From Bacillota bacterium (GTDB taxonomy: Bacteria; Bacillota; Clostridia; Acetivibrionales; DSM-1351), in the NCBI GenBank assembly GCA_023415305.1, contig JAEZKZ010000094.1, positions 1-64,000 of the forward strand: DNA of 64,000 nucleotides, written 5' to 3'. The translations under genes and the position numbers were made by a program. This document shows, piece after piece, positions 16,115 through 23,213 of this stretch (the first letter of the stretch is position 1; each line of letters begins with the position of its first letter). The notes below the pieces were generated by a model. The model ran no database searches, was not told the DNA's origin, and was given only the letters and a program-made list of their open reading frames with translations.

Positions 16115-16867
16115 TCACACCTTACCTATGTATGACCTGGTGATATTCGGAATAATAACTTTTCCATTAAGGCTATATTTATTGAATAAATCCGTTAATG
16201 CAGCGATAAATATTTCATAACCGGCATCTCCCTTTTTCGGTGAGTAGGAGGCCGAAAGACTTCTTCCGAGAAAGCCCTCTAAATCATACGCTATATCATT
16301 ATTGAACTGTTTTGTTGTGTAGCTGCCCTCTTTAAAGAATACGGAGAAATCAGAAGTTCTCTCCTCCATCCCTCCGGAAAAACCCTTAAACTCAGGACAA
16401 TATTTTTTAAAAACCTCAGCATTGTCAATTACTAAAGCCGAATCAGATACACGACTGTTCCAAACCAATACTGCCAAACCGCCGGGTTTCAGTATTCTCT
16501 GACATTCCTTTTTGAACGCTGAAATATCAAACCAATGGAACGCCTGAGCTACCGAAACAAAATCCGTACTGCTGTCCTCAAGCTTAGTATTTTCTGCTGT
16601 TCCGTCCACAGAAGTAAATCTATCAAACCCTGCTAACTTGAATTCAGCCCTGCTTCTCATATCCCGGTTTGGTTCTACGCCATAGACCCGGCTTCCCTTT
16701 TCCAGAAGCTGGCCTGAAAGGATGCCTGTTCCCGAGCCAATATCAGCAATGATACTGGATTGATTGAAGCCCACTTTTTTATATAGGTATTCAATAAATT
16801 CTTTCGGATAGTCCGGTCTGAATTTTTCATATATTAATGCTTTTCCACTGAATTTTTCTGTATTCAT
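16115..16867 (-). CDS. class I SAM-dependent methyltransferase
   Basis: A 250-aa Methyltransf_11-type enzyme. Motif I is DIGSGTG (about 42-48), the acidic end of strand 2 is VEPN, motif IV is FVSVAQAFHWF, and motif VI is ILKPGGLAVLVWN. The FHWFD variant is common in methyltransferases acting on small or lipid substrates, which is inference. It lies 60 bp downstream of the GNAT pseudogene in the same direction and may be the last gene of a long co-directional run. Confidence 0.8.
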   Translation of the reverse strand: MNTEKFSGKALIYEKFRPDYPKEFIEYLYKKVGFNQSSIIADIGSGTGILSGQLLEKGSRVYGVEPNRDMRSRAEFKLAGFDRFTSVDGTAENTKLEDSSTDFVSVAQAFHWFDISAFKKECQRILKPGGLAVLVWNSRVSDSALVIDNAEVFKKYCPEFKGFSGGMEERTSDFSVFFKEGSYTTKQFNNDIAYDLEGFLGRSLSASYSPKKGDAGYEIFIAALTDLFNKYSLNGKVIIPNITRSYIGKV

Positions 16868-16927
16868 TACTCCTATTCTCTCTTTCTCTGTATTGATATT
16901 ATAGCTGGCTAATAAATATCTTAGCCA

Positions 16928-17306
16928 TTATATACTTTTTCCGAAACAAGCTGCTTCGGGTCTGTTAACGTATTTCCCGTAATTCGGAATTATCGTATAT
17001 CCAAGTTCCTTATAAAACATAACAGCATTTTGATTAATAAGCCTTGTTTCAAGATATATTGAACAATATCCGAAATCTTTTGCTATTTTTTCAAGTGAGT
17101 TTACTATTTTTTTACCTATACCTGCTTTTTTTGTTCGGGCATATACTCGTTTTATTTCTGCAATATCACAAGTTAGCGGTCTTTGTTTTAAAAGAGTTTT
17201 TACCACTGTTTCCGGTAATCTTCTCCAGCACCTCCGAAAGCTCCTCCAGTAAACTATGTGCTTCAGCTGAATTGATATCCTCTATCGCTACGGTGTAAGT
17301 ATTCAT
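16928..17306 (-). pseudogene. GNAT acetyltransferase with internal deletion
   Basis: Two pieces of one GNAT gene lie in different frames. The 5' piece (start 17306, stop 17166) encodes an N-terminal segment with EDINSAEAHSLLEELSEVL and ITGNSGKNSF. The 3' piece encodes RPLTCDIAEIKRVYARTKK, AGIGKKIVNSLEKIA and NYGKYVNRPEAACFGKSI. Intact relatives join these with about 25-35 residues containing the central beta strands, which are absent here. A deletion whose length is not a multiple of three has therefore broken the gene. Its ATG overlaps the DUF975 stop (TAATG). Confidence 0.75.
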
Positions 17307-18040
17307 TATAATTCACCCTCCACCCAAAAGCCGTTTATATATGCATTCTCTTTAAGCACAAGGTATAACTCTGCTTTGGTTGCATAGTCATATGGCAGTA
17401 CAAACAATGTTCCGACTCCCAGTGCGAGTACTCCCAGCAGATACCAACCAATAAAAGACAAATCCAGGACAAACATGGCGGCCTTATGGCCATTCGTCAT
17501 GTTCATACTTAGTTCAATAGCCCTTGTGGCTCCGATATTTGGGTTATCAGCAAGAATGTAAGGCACCATGCTGTAAGAGTAGGATTTAACAATTCCGGGT
17601 ATTATAAAAAGAAGATACCATAGGAAGTTGAATACACCTTTCAGAAGCATAGTTATGAGAATACCCTTATAATTACCGCCGTTAAAGGCAAACGTAAAAC
17701 AACCCTTATTATCGGTATACTGGGCTGATTTGATAAAATACCTTCTGCCTCCTACCTCCAGAGGATAGCCTAAGAATATTCGTAAAGCAGTAAAAGCCGC
17801 TATTACAGCAAAAACTAACGAAAGAATAAATACAATTCCCATTGCTATGTATTGCGGAGAAAAATCAGGGAAATTCCATCCTTGAATATTGTTGTTAATA
17901 TTACTTCTTCCTCCACTGGTGCTCCCACCCTGATTACCACCCGTAGCAAAAAGGATTACCAAGCCTATTAAGAAGGCTTTCCAATAATTATTACTTAAAA
18001 CCTGTCTTGCTCTTAATTTTAGCTCGGCTCTGTTCCACAT
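17306..18040 (-). CDS. DUF975 family membrane protein
   Basis: A 244-aa integral membrane protein with the DUF975 layout: an N-terminal helix ELKLRARQVLSNNYWKAFLIG, a Gly/Ser/Asn-rich loop (about 35-52), then about five hydrophobic helices and the conserved RAIELSMNMTNGHKAAMFVLDLSF segment. Function is unknown. It is followed by the broken GNAT gene (one-base overlap) and preceded at 16 bp by the YdcF-like pseudogene. Confidence 0.75.
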   Translation of the reverse strand: MWNRAELKLRARQVLSNNYWKAFLIGLVILFATGGNQGGSTSGGRSNINNNIQGWNFPDFSPQYIAMGIVFILSLVFAVIAAFTALRIFLGYPLEVGGRRYFIKSAQYTDNKGCFTFAFNGGNYKGILITMLLKGVFNFLWYLLFIIPGIVKSYSYSMVPYILADNPNIGATRAIELSMNMTNGHKAAMFVLDLSFIGWYLLGVLALGVGTLFVLPYDYATKAELYLVLKENAYINGFWVEGEL

Positions 18041-18056
18041 ATGCTTTACCCCTTTT

Positions 18057-18397
18057 CTATAATTTTATTAAACCCATTAGTATTTCCTTGAACTGATGAC
18101 CGCACCTTTCCAGCTCTCCCATAGCCTTATTTATTCCATTCTCGGTTTCATACCAATTATATCTGTTTACCCCTTGTGTTTCTGTAGGACAAATAGTAAA
18201 TATTGTATCGGGAAAAAGCCTCTTTTTATACTATACCTGCCTGATGGCATAACGTTTTCCGCATAGTTCTGACACCAAAGCTCTGCCGCACACTCTGCTG
18301 TTTCTGGGAATGATCCCCCGGGAATGAAGATAATATCTGACTTCCGTGGCTCATCCTCAAGAAAAATGAAATTTGTTATGTCGTTAATGTAATTCAT
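18057..18397 (-). pseudogene. YdcF/DUF218-like protein with internal deletion
   Basis: The 5' part (ATG 18397) reads SDIIFIPGGSFPETAECAAE and NVMPSGRYSIKRG, which is the start of a YdcF-like (DUF218) fold. It then continues in the wrong frame to a stop at 18167. A second frame picks up LFPDTIFTICPTETQGVNRY and NWYETENGINKAMGELERC and runs to TAG at 18057, matching the expected C-terminus. The roughly 80-100 central residues expected for the family are absent. The start overlaps the vanW-like stop by 14 bp. Confidence 0.7.
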
Positions 18398-19235
18398 TTT
18401 GAACAATTGATTCACCTTTAACCTCTTCAAAATCTTCAGGAATGTACTTCACTTTTGAGAAATTCTTAATCAGAAGCTCTGTATCAAGTATCTTTCCGCT
18501 TTCAAATTTCAGGATTTTGTTTCTCCATATCTCATTTTCTCGATAATACTCTTCAGCAATCTTTAAAAATTTGTGATTTTTTTCGAATACATGATAAGCA
18601 TAATCAATCTTCTCATTAATTCGCAATTCTCCCTCCAGACATTTTTCCGATAGCCAAAAATTCATTTGATAAGTGTATGGAGTATAGTTTTTAAATTGCA
18701 AATCCACATAGTTATAAAAAATTGTTGCTCCGCTTCCAAACGGCAGTACTCTGCCCTGATCCGGGAAAGGGTCAAAACTATGATGATGTCTTTCTGTTAT
18801 TGTTAACGAACTATGAAGCACAAGCCAGTGAATAAGATTAGCCATCTGGCATAGTCCTCCCCCGGTCCCGGGTCTGGCTTCTTCAAAATACAGTTCCATG
18901 CCAGGAAGGTAGCCTTTCCTTTTTGTCGGCAGGCCAACCAACCTGCAGAAAGAAAATATTTCATTTGGCTTAATTATAATACCATTCAGCTTCTCAATAG
19001 CTATTGTCAAATTGGTAACCTTATTGTATTGGAGCTGTATATCACTGTCTCCAAGTTTTCTAATAAGTACAGACTGGTGCTTTTTTACCCTGTAGGGCAG
19101 TTTTTCACTTTGTTTATACTTTGCATATGAACGCAGGTCAAATAACCATTGATAATACCTGATAAAACGCTTATACCATACAGCCAGGAAATAGAATAAC
19201 CTGTTTCTTTGACTTAATAATCTCTTGTTCACCAT
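18384..19235 (-). CDS. VanW family protein
   Basis: A protein of about 283 residues with a VanW domain: FSFCRLVGLPTKRKGYLPG, then GGGLCQMANLIHW and HHHSFDPFPDQGRVLPFGSG. VanW proteins are of unknown function despite the name; the family is linked to the cell envelope. The ATG at 19235 is chosen because GGGTGAGG precedes it; the frame also opens at a TTG (19253) inside the MBL gene. There is no signal peptide. No van ligase genes are near, so no resistance role is implied. Confidence 0.8.
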   Translation of the reverse strand: MVNKRLLSQRNRLFYFLAVWYKRFIRYYQWLFDLRSYAKYKQSEKLPYRVKKHQSVLIRKLGDSDIQLQYNKVTNLTIAIEKLNGIIIKPNEIFSFCRLVGLPTKRKGYLPGMELYFEEARPGTGGGLCQMANLIHWLVLHSSLTITERHHHSFDPFPDQGRVLPFGSGATIFYNYVDLQFKNYTPYTYQMNFWLSEKCLEGELRINEKIDYAYHVFEKNHKFLKIAEEYYRENEIWRNKILKFESGKILDTELLIKNFSKVKYIPEDFEEVKGESIVQNELH

Positions 19236-19245
19236 AAGCCTCACC

Positions 19246-19980
19246 CTACTCAATTTCGACGCCGGGATAACTGTCGTTAAGCCTTTTCTTATATTTATTG
19301 TATTGATTTGTTACCAGTTCTCTTGTGTTTGCAGAGCCATGCGCGGGCAAAAACAATTTACAGCCGGTATCAACAAGCCTGCCCCAGCTCTTTACCATAC
19401 CTGACACATCATCAGCATATGGCGGAAAAATTGATCCTTTAAAAATACCGAACATTGCATCACCAACTATTGCAATTTCACCGTCCACTATTATACTGAT
19501 GGAGCCTTTTGTATGCCCGGGAGTGTGCATAATATACGCCCTGAATCCCAGTTCATTTAAGTCATAATAGCGGTCTACTGCTATATCGCATTTTTTGGGG
19601 TCAAATGCGAACTTAGAACTTACCTTATTTTCAAAGTTGTCAACCAGAAATTTTGTAACAGGAATAGTACCTTTGGGTAATTTGCTTATTCCTTTTTCAA
19701 GTAATTCTGTTTCGCTTTTATGTAAAATTATTTTAGCATTATATTGTTTTGAGATACTTGCAGCATTTGCAGCATGGTCATGATGGGAGTGAGTTAATAC
19801 AATATAATCACAGGAATTTTGACCAATTGCATTGATACCGGAGGATACTCTGCCAAGGCATCTTTTGACACCGGTATCAATCAATATGTTCCGTATACCA
19901 TTGCTTAATAAAAATACGTTGCTTCTCCCGAAAACTATCCGGTAAATTTTCATTCCGTTTTTAGTTATCCAATGTTTCAT
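19246..19980 (-). CDS. MBL-fold metallo-hydrolase
   Basis: A 244-aa metallo-beta-lactamase-fold protein. Metal ligands are H64, H66, D68 and H69 in THSHHDH, H155 in TPGHTKGS, Asp in VGDAMFG and His in PAHG. This is the glyoxalase II/lactonase-like pattern. It overlaps the tautomerase stop by 4 bp (ATGA) and precedes the vanW-like gene, so these are one transcript. The substrate is not deducible. Confidence 0.85.
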   Translation of the reverse strand: MKHWITKNGMKIYRIVFGRSNVFLLSNGIRNILIDTGVKRCLGRVSSGINAIGQNSCDYIVLTHSHHDHAANAASISKQYNAKIILHKSETELLEKGISKLPKGTIPVTKFLVDNFENKVSSKFAFDPKKCDIAVDRYYDLNELGFRAYIMHTPGHTKGSISIIVDGEIAIVGDAMFGIFKGSIFPPYADDVSGMVKSWGRLVDTGCKLFLPAHGSANTRELVTNQYNKYKKRLNDSYPGVEIE

Positions 19981-20378
19981 CGGTTTTTACGCCTTTCAGT
20001 CATTGTCTGCCCATCAAAGCCCCACATATCAGGATTGAGTTCATCAACAATAAAATAATTGCACTCATCACTATTACCTAGAATAGATGTAAGTAGTTCC
20101 TTCGAAGCAGCTGCCATTTTATTTATTTCTTCAGCGGTTGTCGTTCCCTTTGAAACCTTGATATTAATAAATACAGGTATTCTTATTGGAGTAATGGCTT
20201 CAACAGTTTTTCCTCCGATTGCCCAATCATTACTGCTGAGCTCATCAACAGTAATAACCGTTAAACTTCTGTCTCTATTCATAATATTAACAATTAAATC
20301 TGTTATTCCTTCGACGATTCCGTTTTTTTGTTCTTTAGATATTAGTCCCTTTACTAACTTAATGTTTACAAATGGCAT
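19977..20378 (-). CDS. tandem-fused 4-oxalocrotonate tautomerase-like protein
   Basis: 133 aa from ATG 20378 (GGAGG eight bases upstream). It contains two copies of a 4-OT subunit. The first starts MPFVNIKLVKG, with Pro2 becoming the catalytic N-terminal proline; the second starts IPVFINIKVSKG at about residue 67. Both contain a DEL-x4-W-x3-G element (DELSSNDWAIGG and DELNPDMWGFDG). 4-OT enzymes are normally about 62 aa and hexameric; a fused pair would build a trimer of dimers in which only the first unit has the catalytic N-terminal Pro. The substrate is unknown. Confidence 0.8.
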   Translation of the reverse strand: MPFVNIKLVKGLISKEQKNGIVEGITDLIVNIMNRDRSLTVITVDELSSNDWAIGGKTVEAITPIRIPVFINIKVSKGTTTAEEINKMAAASKELLTSILGNSDECNYFIVDELNPDMWGFDGQTMTERRKNR

Positions 20379-20407
20379 AATTATTACCTCCATTTTATTC
20401 CAATTTA

Positions 20408-21721
20408 CTAGCAATACCTCACTACTACTGTAATACTCATTGTATCTGCTGTATTTTCAGCGAATATATCCCCATCCATTTTTTTCATGATCTCTTTACA
20501 AATATATAAACCCAGCCCGCTACCGTCTTTATCTCGTGAGTTTGCACCTCTCCAAAAACTCTCAAACATATGTATAAACTCCGTTGAAGATATTGGCTGC
20601 CCAGAATTGGTTACAGTTATAAGCTTGCAATAATCCTCATCTGTAAAGGATATTTTTATATACCTACCGTCACCGTATTTTATGGCATTTTCTATAATAT
20701 TCTCTAAAACCTCCAAAAGCCTTTCCATATCTCCCCTTAATAATATTTCATCAAAGCTGTCTATAATGAAATCTGTTTTAAGTATTCTCAACTTATCCTC
20801 ATAGGTGTTCCTTGTTTGATATACAAGCTTACTTAAGTAAAATTCGCCCTGAGTCACCTGAATATCAAATATATCTCCGGTGGAGGCAGCTATTATTTCA
20901 CCTACAAAGCTTTCGATCTGATTAGCTTTTTCCTCAATATTCCGCGCTGCCTCGGCTTTTTTTTGCTCGGACCTGTATAAATTGTCATAGATAGCTTTGG
21001 AATATAATTTAATAGTACTAAGAGGAGTTTTAATATCATGAGAGAGAGATAATATCATGGTCTTTTTTTCTTTTTCCAACTGTAATTCACGTTTTTTGTG
21101 GGTTTCAAGGTTTTGCCTCAGCAGTTCCAGTCCCCATACAAACTTACCGAAAAATCTGTTTTTGCTTTCCTTCAATTCCACTTTAAGGTGACCCTTTGAT
21201 AATTCATAGGGCATTTGAATAATTTGATTAAAGGGGCGTAGAATTGAACGCTTTATAAACAGCATAATTGAAGTAACCAGTACAACCATGATAAAAAGAG
21301 ATAGGTTAATTATTATTATAGTTTTTAGTATAAAGTCAGTATCGTCATGAGCTTGATATGTAAAACGAAGATAATATAAAACATTATTACTGCTGTTTTG
21401 ATTCTTTATATTTGAAAAAAACGGCTGTACCGAAAAGTCCACACCTCCGGGTATGCCTTCTCCGTTGAAAAAAGCAGATAATTCCTTATCGGAGCATGGA
21501 AGTGTTAATGTCTCTACATTGACTACATACTTATATTCTCTAAGATCAATATCTTTTAAATCAATCCCTTCTGATAGTAATTTATTTATTCTGTTTATAT
21601 CAATTCTATAACCTTTTTCAATAGGCTTAGTATCATTAAAATACAAAAGGGCTGAAGCCAGCGTTGAAAGGATTAACCAGAATATGATTACCCCCGCAAT
21701 AATCTTGTTATAGTGCTTCAT
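20408..21721 (-). CDS. sensor histidine kinase
   Basis: A 437-aa kinase with membrane helices at about 8-28 and 134-156 flanking an extracytoplasmic sensor of about 105 residues. A HAMP-like linker follows, then HisKA with phospho-acceptor His228 in LSHDIKTPLS, and an HATPase domain with N-box IENAIKYG and DGSGLGLYI. Its 5' end overlaps the response regulator by 14 bp. The large external domain differs from the sensorless BceS-type kinases that often accompany FtsX-type ABC transporters. Confidence 0.88.
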   Translation of the reverse strand: MKHYNKIIAGVIIFWLILSTLASALLYFNDTKPIEKGYRIDINRINKLLSEGIDLKDIDLREYKYVVNVETLTLPCSDKELSAFFNGEGIPGGVDFSVQPFFSNIKNQNSSNNVLYYLRFTYQAHDDTDFILKTIIIINLSLFIMVVLVTSIMLFIKRSILRPFNQIIQMPYELSKGHLKVELKESKNRFFGKFVWGLELLRQNLETHKKRELQLEKEKKTMILSLSHDIKTPLSTIKLYSKAIYDNLYRSEQKKAEAARNIEEKANQIESFVGEIIAASTGDIFDIQVTQGEFYLSKLVYQTRNTYEDKLRILKTDFIIDSFDEILLRGDMERLLEVLENIIENAIKYGDGRYIKISFTDEDYCKLITVTNSGQPISSTEFIHMFESFWRGANSRDKDGSGLGLYICKEIMKKMDGDIFAENTADTMSITVVVRYC

Positions 21722-22388
21722 ATTTATAACCTACTCCCCATACTGTTACTATCCTTTTTGGGTTTTTGGGTGTTGCTTCAATCTTTTCACGGAGCTTATT
21801 GATATGTACAGTCAATGTGGAAGGTTCACTGAAGCTGTCTGTCCCCCAGACTTTGTCAAAGAGCCATTCCTTTCTCAAGGTCTTACCTTTGTTTTGCAGA
21901 AACAATACTAATAATTCAAATTCTTTAATGGTCATGGTTAAGGGTTTGTTCTTAAAATATACAGACATTGCATTTATGTCAATGGTTATATCTCCATCAG
22001 ACATTAAGCTGTTCTTATCCCTGAATTCGTAATTTCGTCTGAGCAATGCTGCAATTTTAGCAGAAAGGATATCAATGTCAAAGGGCTTTTCTATATAATC
22101 ATCAGCTCCAAGTTCCAGACCTGCAAGCTTGTCTTTTTTATCGACTCTGGCACTGATAATTATAATAGGGATATTCCCCTGTTCTCTTATCAGTTGACAG
22201 ACACCGAACCCATCGATTCCCGGCAGCATAATGTCCAGCAGGACCAATTTTACAGTATTTTTTCTTATGTATTCCATGCCTTCTTCACCGCTGCCGGCCA
22301 AATATAACGAATAACCATCCTTTGCGAGAAAATCGCAAAGGATGGTTCCTATTTCAAGATTATCTTCAATGATCAATACATCTATCAT
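21708..22388 (-). CDS. OmpR/PhoB-family response regulator
   Basis: A 226-aa regulator. The receiver domain has the acidic pair ED, phosphorylation site D52 in LLDIMLPG and Lys101 in EKPFD. The C-terminal winged helix (about 130-224) has FELLVLFLQNKGKTLRKEWL and TLTVHINKLREKI. It lies between the ABC ATPase (3-bp gap) and its cognate kinase (overlap), so it most likely controls the transporter genes. Confidence 0.9.
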   Translation of the reverse strand: MIDVLIIEDNLEIGTILCDFLAKDGYSLYLAGSGEEGMEYIRKNTVKLVLLDIMLPGIDGFGVCQLIREQGNIPIIIISARVDKKDKLAGLELGADDYIEKPFDIDILSAKIAALLRRNYEFRDKNSLMSDGDITIDINAMSVYFKNKPLTMTIKEFELLVLFLQNKGKTLRKEWLFDKVWGTDSFSEPSTLTVHINKLREKIEATPKNPKRIVTVWGVGYKYEAL

Positions 22389-22391
22389 GTG

Positions 22392-23165
22392 TCACCATCC
22401 CATATCCATAAGCCAGCTGTTAAGCTTCCTTTCACGATCCTTCTGGGTACTTTCCCCCGAGTATTTACCCAACTCAACCTCCCCCTGAATGTTCCCGTCT
22501 ACTATGTAAAGAATTTTATCGGTCTTAGCGGCAACCTTAATATCATGGGTGACCAATAATATTGAAGTACCCCTACGATTTATTTTAATAAATTCCGACA
22601 TAACCTCATTTGCGGTCTTGGAATTGAGTGCACCTGTTGGTTCATCAGCAAAAATCATTTTAGGTTTGTTTATCAATGACCTGCAAATACAAGCTCTCTG
22701 GAGCTGTCCACCTGAGACCTCGGTAATATCATTGTCAGCAATATCGATGATTTCGAGCTTTCTCATAAGCTCTTTTGCATACTCGTTTATTCTCTTACGT
22801 TGTTCCTTCGTTTTACCGGAGTCAGAATTGTAGGCCGATAGAATAATGTTATCATATATGGACAGGTTTCTCAACATATGCATTTGCTGGAATACAAAGC
22901 CCATCTGGTTTATTCTTATATCGGACATTTTGTTGGGGCTCACATCACTTATGTCTTTTCCCTCGAAAATTACCTTTCCGGCTGTCAAGCGGTCCATTCC
23001 GCTGACAGTATATAATAACGTAGATTTTCCTGATCCGGAAGGCCCCATTATAGACACAAATTCACCCTCATACATTTCGAAGCTTACATTCCTGAGAACA
23101 TTATTCTGTCTTTTATTAACTATGTATGTTTTACAGAGGTTATTAACACTTAGTACTTTATTCAT
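22392..23165 (-). CDS. ABC transporter ATPase, MacB/BceA-like
   Basis: A 257-aa nucleotide-binding protein. Walker A is GPSGSGKST (41-49), Q-loop FVFQQMHML, signature VSGGQLQRACICRS (slightly altered from LSGGQ), Walker B MIFADEPTGAL and H-loop VTHD. The domain type pairs with FtsX-fold permeases such as the one upstream. It probably serves peptide/lipid export or mechanotransmission at the membrane. Confidence 0.9.
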   Translation of the reverse strand: MNKVLSVNNLCKTYIVNKRQNNVLRNVSFEMYEGEFVSIMGPSGSGKSTLLYTVSGMDRLTAGKVIFEGKDISDVSPNKMSDIRINQMGFVFQQMHMLRNLSIYDNIILSAYNSDSGKTKEQRKRINEYAKELMRKLEIIDIADNDITEVSGGQLQRACICRSLINKPKMIFADEPTGALNSKTANEVMSEFIKINRRGTSILLVTHDIKVAAKTDKILYIVDGNIQGEVELGKYSGESTQKDRERKLNSWLMDMGW

Positions 23166-23213
23166 AATTTTAACATCCTTTACTTTTATATTCTTTAAAT
23201 TAATATTAATTTT

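Noticed and set aside
18384..19235. VanW (and VanZ at 49644) with a two-component system read as a glycopeptide-resistance locus
   Set aside because: No D-Ala-D-Lac/D-Ala-D-Ser ligase, VanH, VanX or VanT is present, and vanW/vanZ-like genes are common in clostridia without resistance.
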